Positions 50,884-58,903 of a stretch of DNA of 64,000 bases are shown here, piece by piece. The stretch spans positions 682,001 to 746,000 of the forward strand of contig CP060220.1 of assembly GCA_023898385.1 (NCBI GenBank), read 5' to 3'. Source of the DNA: Pseudobdellovibrionaceae bacterium. GTDB lineage: Bacteria > Bdellovibrionota > Bdellovibrionia > Bdellovibrionales > UBA1609. Within the stretch, counting starts at the first letter, position 1; each line of letters opens with the position of its first letter. The notes beneath the pieces are model-generated. The model made no database searches. It was not told where the DNA came from and saw only the letters and a list, made by a program, of their open reading frames with translations. The position numbers were made by a program, and so were the translations under genes.

Positions 50884-52385
50884 AAAAGATGATGGTTTTC
50901 CTATTTTTAATATTTAGTTCTACTGCATTTGCAAAGTTTGACTGGCTGAAATTGCCAGAAATAGATCAGTTATATTCAAAAAAGCGATTATCTATTGTTT
51001 TTGCCAGTCAAAACTTAAAAAGCCCTGTTTCTATGTTCGGGCATACATTTTTAGTTGCCCATAACGAAATGCCACCAGAACCCGATGCTGTCACCATAGA
51101 GTTTTTGGGTAAAACTTCTGGTAGTTTTGGTCAGTATTTTAATGCTCTAATTTCTCATATTGATGGTGAATTTCGTTTAGGAAAATTTATTATTAAAAAT
51201 AGAGAATATGATTATGAGGACAGAAATCTTTGGGTTTATGAGTTGAATATTCCAGAGAATGAAAAAATGCAGGTATTTTCTTTAATATCATCTGTTATTA
51301 AAAATCAAGATTTCCCCTATACTTTTTTAAATAAAAATTGCTCTTTTTATATTTTTAATTCCGTTATTAAAAATAGTAGTTTTAAGCAGCGATCTATTTA
51401 CACATTACCCAAATATACCATTCGTGAATTAAAAAAACTTGGTTACATCAATAAACCGCCAGTTGTTATTGAAACAGATCAAAGCAAACTTATTAATTTT
51501 CTAAAATATCGCGATACTTATGAGAGAACTAAAATTAATCAAATTATTGAAGGCTATTCTTACTCTCTTACTGATGAGACTTGGGGAACCAGAAGAGGTT
51601 TAGATTTGGCTTTGACTTATAAAATCCCACGAGAACCAAGGTCAGAAAAAAGAACTCAATATTTTAATATTAAAAAGCAGTTGATGGATATAGTCCCAAG
51701 GGATCAAACCCTAAATGAGGAGAACTTAAAGAGGAATGATCCTATTGAGGTCTATGGCGATGCAAATATACGGCTGGGTTATGAAGTAAAATCTCAAGCG
51801 GCAATCCTTGAAGGGAAATTTGCACAACGAGATTTTTACACATCAAGAAACGATGGGCTTTCTAATTCTTATTTAGAGATAATGAAGGGTAAGTTATCTT
51901 TTAATAAAGATGAAAATATTAAACTTCAACAACTCACACTTTTTAAACTTGAAAGCCTTATACCAAGTGGAGATTACAACGAGTCTTTTAATCGCTTGAT
52001 TGATCTATCTTTTTATAAACACCCCTACGAAGAAGAAAAAGTAGCAAATGAAGCCGTTTTGAGATATGGGCAAGGTCTATCTGCTAAATTAGGAGATATA
52101 ACTTTCGGGGTAATACCATATTTAGGGCTTCGTTATTTTAATTTTTCTTCTAATAACAGTGTTGAAATGGATCTGGGTACATTAACAAAACTAAATTATT
52201 GGTTGAATGACACTGTTTCTATAGAAGGAAGTTTAATAAATCATTTTTTTACAAAACTACCATTTAATTATAAGGCAAATATTAAACTTGCCACAAGACT
52301 AAACCCACGATGGACATTAGGTCTTGAAGGCATATTTTACGATAAAAATAATGAGGCGGAGTTTTCTTTAATCTACGGTTTTTAG
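50880..52385 (+). CDS. DUF4105/Lnb N-terminal-domain outer envelope protein
   Basis: The 501-residue protein has a signal peptide (cleavage after AFA, about residue 18). The DUF4105 domain follows: SPVSMFGHTFLVAHN near residues 44-58, then the Cys-Ser pair in FLNKNCSFYIF (about 155-165). In the related Lnb enzymes the His and Cys help lipoprotein N-acylation; in Gram-negative members the function is unclear. Residues about 290-501 read as a C-terminal barrel of amphipathic strands ending ...EFSLIYGF. It probably sits in the outer membrane. It ends the cargo operon before a strong terminator. Confidence 0.8.
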   Translation: MKKMMVFLFLIFSSTAFAKFDWLKLPEIDQLYSKKRLSIVFASQNLKSPVSMFGHTFLVAHNEMPPEPDAVTIEFLGKTSGSFGQYFNALISHIDGEFRLGKFIIKNREYDYEDRNLWVYELNIPENEKMQVFSLISSVIKNQDFPYTFLNKNCSFYIFNSVIKNSSFKQRSIYTLPKYTIRELKKLGYINKPPVVIETDQSKLINFLKYRDTYERTKINQIIEGYSYSLTDETWGTRRGLDLALTYKIPREPRSEKRTQYFNIKKQLMDIVPRDQTLNEENLKRNDPIEVYGDANIRLGYEVKSQAAILEGKFAQRDFYTSRNDGLSNSYLEIMKGKLSFNKDENIKLQQLTLFKLESLIPSGDYNESFNRLIDLSFYKHPYEEEKVANEAVLRYGQGLSAKLGDITFGVIPYLGLRYFNFSSNNSVEMDLGTLTKLNYWLNDTVSIEGSLINHFFTKLPFNYKANIKLATRLNPRWTLGLEGIFYDKNNEAEFSLIYGF

Positions 52386-52479
52386 AAAATTAATATTAAA
52401 AAACACCATAGACGATTTAAGCATAGTTGAGCAAACTGGTTCTAAACTCGTCCAATTTGGCGCACCATCACAAAAAGAA

Positions 52480-52501
52480 CCCGCCAATGGCGGGTTTTTT
52501 T
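52480..52501 (+). terminator. Strong rho-independent terminator
   Basis: CCCGCC and GGCGGG pair around AAT, followed by seven T. It lies 95 bases after the DUF4105 gene and ends the cargo operon. The rest of 52386-52624 holds only a second hairpin (52591-52609). Confidence 0.85.
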
Positions 52502-52590
52502 GCGAAGCGCTCAACCCAGCTTGAGCGCTATAGACTGCGAGTCACTCTTCCGCTGTCGCTGCAGAGCGCCTCTCGTCTACAAGGCGCTTC

Positions 52591-52609
52591 AAAAAGCCTT
52601 TGGCTTTTT
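52591..52609. terminator. Bidirectional hairpin AAAAAGCC-TTT-GGCTTTTT
   Basis: Perfect 8-base arms with A- and T-runs can act in both directions. In the excised circle it would lie in the extended recombinase reading frame. Confidence 0.55.
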
Positions 52610-52624
52610 GCCGCACTCTTGAAA

Positions 52625-52649
52625 AGTTCAAGTCTGGCCTCGGGCACCA
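52625..52649 (+). repeat. Right attachment repeat
   Basis: Identical to the 25-base tRNA-Leu 3' end at 43089-43113. It marks the right boundary of the element; the chromosome resumes at 52650. Confidence 0.9.
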
Positions 52650-52763
52650 AATTCCGTCGGATGTCTGATAGCCGATATGAGGTGGTTTTCCTCGCCTGGC
52701 CGGGCGTTTGCCTTGTCAGTGCTGAAAAACTATAGTCGTATCTAGCTGGAGGGCGAGTTTTAG

Positions 52764-52901
52764 ATGGAGAGATCAAAATATTTTGTGCTCCTAATTTTAG
52801 TTTTTCTGATAGTTCTCATTTCAGTTTGGCGAAGAACGCACACGTGGGCCGACCGCCTAGCAACTCGGACAGTCGCTGTTTTTCCGTTAATAATCCGTTG
52901 A
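52764..52901 (+). CDS. Small single-helix membrane protein
   Basis: Forty-five residues: a basic start (MERSKY), a membrane helix (FVLLILVFLIVLISVW) and a basic tail (RRTHTWADRLATR). CTGGAGGG lies 14 bases before the ATG. It is just outside the element. It could be a true small envelope protein or a remnant; I recognise no family. Confidence 0.4.
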   Translation: MERSKYFVLLILVFLIVLISVWRRTHTWADRLATRTVAVFPLIIR

Positions 52902-52960
52902 AAACTTTATTAGCCCAGTGTGACTATTTTCGCTTATCAAAAGTGACGAAAAATACCTGC

Positions 52961-53329
52961 TTAAGACGCTTTTAAATCAATTTTTATAGAGTCATAGGGG
53001 ACTACAGGGGTTTTCACTTGTCGCCCTTTAATGGTGCGTTTTTTAATTTCTACGGCTCCAAGGTCTTCAAAAAATAAAATTGTTTTATTCAGGTTAGAGA
53101 CATCAATCCCTGAGAGCTGTGCCAGCTCATAGATGGACTTTGGCTTAAAAGTGAGAATGTTAGATAAGATAAAAATGTGTCTAGCGAACTTCTCAAAATC
53201 TTTTCTGTTATCAAAAGAGATTTCGTAATGAGGCTTTTTAATCTGGCGTTTGCTAACTTTCTTAAAAGCCTTTTTAAAATCTTTCATCACCTCGGAAGAG
53301 GATTTAAGTGAAATCACGAGTTCTTTCAT
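52961..53329 (-). CDS. TumA-like HTH antitoxin
   Basis: The 122-residue protein has a C-terminal winged-helix part (PKSIYELAQLSGIDVSNLNKTILFFEDLGAVEIKK, about residues 63-97) like the HVO_A0114 family, which pairs with TumE toxins. Its start overlaps the toxin stop by four bases, so the two are co-translated. It should bind the palindrome at 53613-53640. Toxin-first order is unusual but known. Assignment by pattern and pairing. Confidence 0.7.
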   Translation of the reverse strand: MKELVISLKSSSEVMKDFKKAFKKVSKRQIKKPHYEISFDNRKDFEKFARHIFILSNILTFKPKSIYELAQLSGIDVSNLNKTILFFEDLGAVEIKKRTIKGRQVKTPVVPYDSIKIDLKAS

Positions 53330-53616
53330 AATTTAACTCCCATGTGTTCTAAAACCAATTGCTCGAAGTCATCAAATAGCTTTTCATCCGTAACAAAATC
53401 ATAGTCGATCTCTCTGTCGTCAATATGCAGATGAGGTCCTTTGGGATGATGATTGTCCATCAGCACTTTATGGCCCGATTTTGGCTCAATACAGATCAAG
53501 CTGTATCTAACGCCCAAAGGGTATTTTTTTGTTTTAGGCACCTCATAAAGTACGATCTCAATAATGTATCTATTGTGTAGTTTTGCTTTGTGATAATACT
53601 TCAACTTCGCTGCCAT
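53326..53616 (-). CDS. TumE-like (DUF6516) toxin
   Basis: The 96-residue protein is strand-rich and contains the family hallmark DNHHPKGPHLHIDD (about 56-69), with several His that may act in catalysis, then EIDYDFVTDEKLF. TumE/DUF6516 proteins are toxins of type II modules with a winged-helix antitoxin. The start codon lies within a 28-base palindrome, so binding there would block both transcription and initiation. Confidence 0.72.
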   Translation of the reverse strand: MAAKLKYYHKAKLHNRYIIEIVLYEVPKTKKYPLGVRYSLICIEPKSGHKVLMDNHHPKGPHLHIDDREIDYDFVTDEKLFDDFEQLVLEHMGVKL

Positions 53617-53640
53617 ATTGGTATCATGATACCAATATGG
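53613..53640. promoter_or_regulatory. Perfect 28-bp palindrome over the toxin start codon
   Basis: Each arm reads CCATATTGGTATCA and its complement. The toxin ATG is inside it. Very likely the autoregulatory operator of the toxin-antitoxin module. Confidence 0.75.
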
Positions 53641-53844
53641 TGAATTTAGTCAATATTTTTATTTCTAGCTTCTTCTGGGGGCTGAGGCTTTCATGGGTTG
53701 ATGGTGGGCATAAAATCGCTTACACGGCCCTTCAGACTCTTTAAATGGCCTGATTGAGAGAAGCACATGGCCAAGCTAGTGAGAACCGCTTTATAGAGCC
53801 TTTGCGCATTTACAAGGTTGTCGCCGGGGGATAGTATCACGCCT

Positions 53845-54858
53845 ATGACTAAAATTGCTAAAGCTGAGTTTAAGATTGGGGGGCTTCGAATTCTCCCCGG
53901 CGAGCGCAAACGACTTCAGATCAAGGTGGCGGCCCTGTTTGATTATACGGATCTGAATATGCCCCTTGAAGTTATTCGTGGAAAAGCTGATGGCCCAACC
54001 ATGTTTATAAGTGCCGCCATTCATGGCGACGAAATCAACGGGGTTGAGATTATTAAACGGCTCCTGCAGCACAAAGCACTGAATAAAATTAACGGAACTC
54101 TCATAGTCATACCCGTGGTTAACGTTTTTGGTTTTAATCATAAATCCAGGTATCTGCCGGATCGAAGGGATTTAAATCGAAGTTTTCCGGGGTCGCCAAG
54201 GGGGTCTCTGGCTGGGCGACTGGCTCATATTTTTATGAAAGAAATTGTGAGTAAATGCACTCACGGAATTGATCTGCACACAGGAGCCAATCATCGTGCA
54301 AATCTGCCGCAGATTAGAGCCTATTTGGATGACGTTGAAACCGCTGAGCTGGCTCGCGGATTTGGCGTGCCGATTATAGTGCATTCACAAATCCGAGATG
54401 GGTCGCTCAGAGAAGCGGCAAGAAACAAAAAGGTAAAAGTTCTACTTTTTGAAGGGGGCGAGGCTTTAAGGTTTGACGAAGATGTGATCAAGTCGGGTTT
54501 GAAGGGGTGTCTTTCTGTCATGAGAAAGATCGGCATGTTACCGGGTTCAAAAGAAATTCGATTAAAGAAAAGAAAGTCTAAATCATTTGTTTCAAGAAAT
54601 ACCTATTGGGTCAGGGCCAACCACAGTGGTTCTTTTCGTTTAAAGAAAAACTTAGGGGATCATGTGAAGAAAGGCGACGTCTTGGCGATCATTTCTGACC
54701 CCTTTGGCAGTGAACCTTACGAAATCAAGGCCGAGTCTGGCGGAATAGTAATAGGGGTGAGTCAAATCCCATTGGTCAATCGAGGAGACGCCATTTTTCA
54801 TATTGCTGAGTTTTTCAATCCGGCAAATGTGAAAAGAGCTATTGATTTGTACGGGTAA
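53845..54858 (+). CDS. Succinylglutamate desuccinylase/aspartoacylase-family deacylase
   Basis: ATG 53845 is preferred over 53818 because it begins the conserved part. The 337-residue protein has the zinc motif HGDEINGVEI (about 57-66), the RDLNRSFPG segment (about 110-118) and third ligand GIDLHTGAN (His about 145), with the catalytic Glu in LLFEGGEALRF. A C-terminal biotinyl-like strand domain (about 255-315) matches AstE/AspA-type members. The exact amide substrate cannot be told. No signal peptide. Confidence 0.85.
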   Translation: MTKIAKAEFKIGGLRILPGERKRLQIKVAALFDYTDLNMPLEVIRGKADGPTMFISAAIHGDEINGVEIIKRLLQHKALNKINGTLIVIPVVNVFGFNHKSRYLPDRRDLNRSFPGSPRGSLAGRLAHIFMKEIVSKCTHGIDLHTGANHRANLPQIRAYLDDVETAELARGFGVPIIVHSQIRDGSLREAARNKKVKVLLFEGGEALRFDEDVIKSGLKGCLSVMRKIGMLPGSKEIRLKKRKSKSFVSRNTYWVRANHSGSFRLKKNLGDHVKKGDVLAIISDPFGSEPYEIKAESGGIVIGVSQIPLVNRGDAIFHIAEFFNPANVKRAIDLYG

Positions 54859-54974
54859 TAGGCGGAAAAAAGGGGTGTTCTGTATTCAGCATGCCTCATG
54901 GAAAATACGGTGCTAGCACAGTCAATGTTTGAACGCCAATTGTCGATACGACCTGATGGGAAAAATAAAACTGT

Positions 54975-55685
54975 ATGGAAATATTTAGTGTAGAAGCTCT
55001 CACCGCCCTAGTGACTCTGACAGCCATGGAAATTGTCCTCGGAATAGACAACATTGTTTTTGTATCAATTGTGGTCGCTCGGGCACCAAAAGAAACCCGA
55101 GAGCGCACCCGCAAGCTGGGAATTTTTTTAGCTCTTTTTATGCGGCTGTTATTGTTGCTTTCGATCACCTGGGTGATGGGGTTGACAGAGCCCCTGTTTT
55201 CAGTGTTCTCAAAAGCATTTTCGGGGCGTGATTTGATCTTGTTGGGGGGTGGGTTGTTCTTGCTAGCAAAATCCACCTTTGAGATACATCACAAGGTTGA
55301 GGGGTCGCCTGAAGAAGAAATTCAGCAGCTCTCAGGGTTGGCTGCTCGCATGGTTTTATTGCAGATCATTCTTCTTGATATTGTATTTTCTCTCGATTCC
55401 GTCATCACAGCCGTGGGCATGGCCAAAGAGATCTGGGTGATGGTTGTGGCCATGGTGATATCAATGGTCATCATGCTATTGTCAGCAAAATCCATCGGAG
55501 ACTTTGTGGACAGAAATCCTGCAATTAAAATTCTGGCCCTCGCATTTTTGTTGCTCATCGGAGTCATGCTCGTAGCCGAGGGAATGGGTCAACATATTGA
55601 AAAGGGCTACATCTATTTCGCCATGGCATTTTCCCTCGGAGTGGAATTGCTAAACATGCGCTATCGAAGAAAACGGTTGAGTTAG
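54975..55685 (+). CDS. TerC-family membrane protein
   Basis: The 236-residue protein has seven to nine helices and the TerC signature: LTAMEIVLGIDNIVFVSIV at the start and LLDIVFSLDSVITAVGMA near residue 135. The paired Asp residues may bind a metal. Family members are linked to tellurite resistance and Mn efflux at the membrane. Role here not shown. A weak GGATGCC-type hairpin (55690-55711) separates it from the next, convergent gene. Confidence 0.9.
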   Translation: MEIFSVEALTALVTLTAMEIVLGIDNIVFVSIVVARAPKETRERTRKLGIFLALFMRLLLLLSITWVMGLTEPLFSVFSKAFSGRDLILLGGGLFLLAKSTFEIHHKVEGSPEEEIQQLSGLAARMVLLQIILLDIVFSLDSVITAVGMAKEIWVMVVAMVISMVIMLLSAKSIGDFVDRNPAIKILALAFLLLIGVMLVAEGMGQHIEKGYIYFAMAFSLGVELLNMRYRRKRLS

Positions 55686-55732
55686 GAAAAAGGCATCCCT
55701 TTTACGGGATGGACCTGGATAACTTTTGATGC

Positions 55733-58564
55733 TTATGGTTCTGTTGAAACTTGCCAAGAAGTGGTGAATTCGCCGATGGTTAATGTGGCTGTGTTTGTAG
55801 TCTCGGGGGCGCCGGCTGAGGTGAGGCGAAGCTGGATGTAATTGTCGTTCGATACGACTCCAGTGGCATCGCTGCGCCAGTCATAAAGGACTACGTCGCA
55901 ATTGGCGTCGGCACAAATTCTATATTCAGGGTCCCCACCACGGCCTATGGAATATTGATAGACTGAGTCCATTTCATTACCCAGCTTATAGAGATCATTG
56001 CCGGAGGGACTGATTTCAAAGTGTTGGATTTGTTCACTTATGGGATTGTCGTCTTCTAAGTATTGCCCTATATATTCGCCACCGGTAATCTCCCAGGCCT
56101 GATTGAGGCGGTACTGGTAGATGACCTCGCTAGAAAGGCTACCAAGAGCATAAAGTTTTGTACCTTGATCCGCAATGACAAGTGCATTGGGATTCGTCAT
56201 TTCAGACACTAAAGAGAATGCCATGTTATCATAAGACGCTGTGCTGACATCAAACGGTGTGACAAGGGAATACTGATAAACGGCACTGCTAAATGATCCA
56301 AGGATGAACATCTTGGTGCCATCGTCATTGAAAACCATGTCCTTGGCTGAAATATCTTCGCTCGACGAGTCAAAAGATAAGGCATCATAAATTGCCGTTG
56401 AGACATCCCACGCAGTCGACAGCGTGTATTGATAAATTGTGGAGGTAAAAAATGAGCTCACTACGTACATTTTAGTGCCGCTGGAATTGAATTGTAGAGA
56501 TTGAACGGAGGTGCTTTGTGGTGAAACGTCAAAATCAACTCCATCAAAACTGGCGGTAGAAACTTGCCAAGGATTGGTGAGAGTGTATTGATGAACCCTA
56601 TATGTAGAACCCAGCACATACATCTTTGTGCCGTCAGGTTTAAAGACAAAAGACCGCTGGTTACTTTCCTCATTGATAACTGAGAATCTCTGGCTGTCAT
56701 GAGGCTGAGCACTGCGTGGGTCCCAAGGGGTGCTCAGTGAATATTGATAGACGGCCAGTTGGTTGCTATCTAAGACGAGAATCTCACTCCCATCAGCGGT
56801 GAAAGCCATGCCTCGAGAGTCATCGGCTTCGCCTTGGATGAGAAGCATAGAAGAGTCAATGGAGGCTGATGAGAGATTCCAGGGGGTGCCCAATGTGAAA
56901 GATTTGACGGCATCGGACGAGCTTCCAACGAGAAAGAGTTTGCTGCCATCAGGGGTTACTTCAATATTTTGTGGCCAAATGTCGGTTCCCGACACGGAAA
57001 GAAAAACAGAGTCGTAGGTGGCGCCTGTTAACGTCCACGGTGTAGGAAGTGTGTATTGATAGACACGTTTGTTACTGCGCCCAAGCAGATACAATTTTGA
57101 GCCGTCGGTATTTATGCAAAGCCCGTACGGTAGAGTGTCTTGTCCAGATATTAAAAAGCTCACCCCGTCGTACGTAGCAGAGGTAAGATCCCATGGTGTG
57201 GCCAATGTGTACTGGTAAATCCTATCGGTCGAATAGCCCACGACATAGAGTTTTGATCCGTCAGGCTTAAATGCCCACGCGCTCATTCCACCATCTTGGG
57301 CCGAAAAGCTTTTGCTCGATCCTGGATATTGGGCAGTTCGAATGTCAAAGGGCGTGGTCAAGGTCAATTGGTGGCCCGCGTTTATTGCAAGGTAATAGAG
57401 TTTGGTTCCATCTGGGCTCATAGCGACGTCGGAACCGTTATCAGATAGAGCGCCCACCCCAAAGACTTTTTGATTATCCGGCATTTGCAGAGTGTCAATA
57501 TCCCATGGGGACTCCAAGTTGTGTTGCGTGATCATGTACTTCGAGATTCCGTCGTTGGAAAGGACAAAAAGTCGAGACCCTAGTTCAGATAAGGCAAACC
57601 CCTTACCCGAGTAGACATCAATGTGACCAAGTCCGATCACTTGTGGCACCCCAGTGACCGATGAGATGTCGCCGGTGGTGAATAGAGAGTATCCAAAAAG
57701 AGTCAGACTGTTGTCGCCGAGAACATACAATTTTTCGTCGTTTCGGCCGAGAGTAAATCCGTATATGTTGGTATCAACAGTGATAGGAAACGATAGCGTG
57801 TCGTAAGTGGCAGACGTGATATCCCCAATGGAGTTTAGCGAATACTGATAGATTGTCCTCGCCGCCCCACCATAAACATAAAGCTTACTTTCAGAACTAT
57901 TTAGGTCAAAGTTGCGGGGCTGAGCATCTTCTGGTGAGGGGTCAAAAAACGCCGAGTTGTACTGAGCTGAAGTCAGCTCCCAGGGTTCTAACAACTCATA
58001 TTGGAAGATTTTTTTTGAACTGATATCTAAAACGTAAATTCGCATTCCGTCTGAACTAATTTGTAAGTCATTCGCAATAGTCACCTCGCCAGTTATGTCG
58101 AGCACTTGTTGATCGTAGGTGGCGGTAGATACATTCCAGGGCGTGCGCAAGGTAAAACGCAACACTCCGCCAGCAGAGCCGTCCAAAACAAAAAGTTTCG
58201 TTCCGTCTCCGGAAAACCGAAGTGCACGGGGAAGGGTCGAGTAGTTTTTAAGGAGGAGTGAGTCTTGGATGTAGGGTTTGACTTCACCCAGTTCAAATGG
58301 GGCTCCGCCAGATCCTTGAATAGAGACCGAAAGGGGGGTATCTATGCCCGTCACCTGTTGAATTTCGCTGGCCTTAAGGTAGAGCTGTTTGCTATTTGAT
58401 ACCGTCGAAAATTGAAAGGGGTCAGGGGTTACACTTATAGCGCCCGATGGAGAACTATTGATTTTTCCGCGAACAGTGTTGTCTCCAAGCCGGCATGATG
58501 CGGTTAGAAAAGTGAGGAGAATGAAGGTGGAAGTTGTGAACAACAAACGTGAGCTGAATTCCAT
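55733..58564 (-). CDS. Large beta-propeller repeat lipoprotein
   Basis: ATG 58564 is chosen because it starts a lipoprotein signal (lipobox TASC, Cys about 23) and AAAGGAG lies upstream; 58603 is a longer option. The 943-residue protein is made of about 16-18 repeats of about 45 residues. The pattern is YQYTL-TPWDLTSATYD...FS..DGSKLYVLG, as seen in blades with SGD or DGTKMY motifs. These resemble 40-45-residue propeller repeats common in predatory and marine bacteria. It should sit in the outer membrane facing outward. Ligand unknown. Confidence 0.82.
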   Translation of the reverse strand: MEFSSRLLFTTSTFILLTFLTASCRLGDNTVRGKINSSPSGAISVTPDPFQFSTVSNSKQLYLKASEIQQVTGIDTPLSVSIQGSGGAPFELGEVKPYIQDSLLLKNYSTLPRALRFSGDGTKLFVLDGSAGGVLRFTLRTPWNVSTATYDQQVLDITGEVTIANDLQISSDGMRIYVLDISSKKIFQYELLEPWELTSAQYNSAFFDPSPEDAQPRNFDLNSSESKLYVYGGAARTIYQYSLNSIGDITSATYDTLSFPITVDTNIYGFTLGRNDEKLYVLGDNSLTLFGYSLFTTGDISSVTGVPQVIGLGHIDVYSGKGFALSELGSRLFVLSNDGISKYMITQHNLESPWDIDTLQMPDNQKVFGVGALSDNGSDVAMSPDGTKLYYLAINAGHQLTLTTPFDIRTAQYPGSSKSFSAQDGGMSAWAFKPDGSKLYVVGYSTDRIYQYTLATPWDLTSATYDGVSFLISGQDTLPYGLCINTDGSKLYLLGRSNKRVYQYTLPTPWTLTGATYDSVFLSVSGTDIWPQNIEVTPDGSKLFLVGSSSDAVKSFTLGTPWNLSSASIDSSMLLIQGEADDSRGMAFTADGSEILVLDSNQLAVYQYSLSTPWDPRSAQPHDSQRFSVINEESNQRSFVFKPDGTKMYVLGSTYRVHQYTLTNPWQVSTASFDGVDFDVSPQSTSVQSLQFNSSGTKMYVVSSFFTSTIYQYTLSTAWDVSTAIYDALSFDSSSEDISAKDMVFNDDGTKMFILGSFSSAVYQYSLVTPFDVSTASYDNMAFSLVSEMTNPNALVIADQGTKLYALGSLSSEVIYQYRLNQAWEITGGEYIGQYLEDDNPISEQIQHFEISPSGNDLYKLGNEMDSVYQYSIGRGGDPEYRICADANCDVVLYDWRSDATGVVSNDNYIQLRLTSAGAPETTNTATLTIGEFTTSWQVSTEP

Positions 58565-58903
58565 AGGTAAATATCTTTCTCCTTTGAGATCTAAATTTCC
58601 CATACAAATGTATCGGATAGTTGGGCCGAAAACTTTAGGATTCTGGTAGTATTGTCAGGATCGTCTCGAAATGAGATGTCGGCCTCGATATGATAGTGAC
58701 CAGCGATCTTAAGGGGCTACTTTGGGAATGTTGGGTGACTTACTTGGGCAATCCGTGGGCTTGTGAAAACGGCATTTTGACCCATGTCTTTAAGATGCGT
58801 TCTTGGGTTGTGGGGCCATGCCATTTTGTGTTGTGGCTAGTGAGAGCAATGTTCGAAAAAAATCACCCTAAAGTTGAATAAGATTTTTAGTTGAGTTACT
58901 GCA

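Larger units (their letters stand above)
43089..52649. mobile_element. Integrative element in tRNA-Leu with FtsK/Rep_trans-like core
   Basis: The element is bounded by perfect 25-base direct repeats, one inside the tRNA 3' end and one at 52625-52649, giving a length of about 9.56 kb. It has a large serine recombinase at its left end, then small regulators, an FtsK/HerA ATPase, a Rep_trans-like initiator, and envelope cargo. It is visibly richer in AT than both flanks, with repeated ATTAAT-type strings even in coding parts. It lacks T4SS genes, so it would be a mobilisable or replicating element using host or ICE channels. Boundaries are directly seen; mobility is inferred. Confidence 0.9.

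Noticed and set aside
52427..52735. Open frame crossing the right attachment repeat
   Set aside because: It runs through two terminator hairpins and the duplicated tRNA end; a chance frame.
58690..58881. A 63-codon frame before the BtuF-like gene
   Set aside because: No ribosome site, no family pattern and Trp/Cys-rich composition typical of a random frame.
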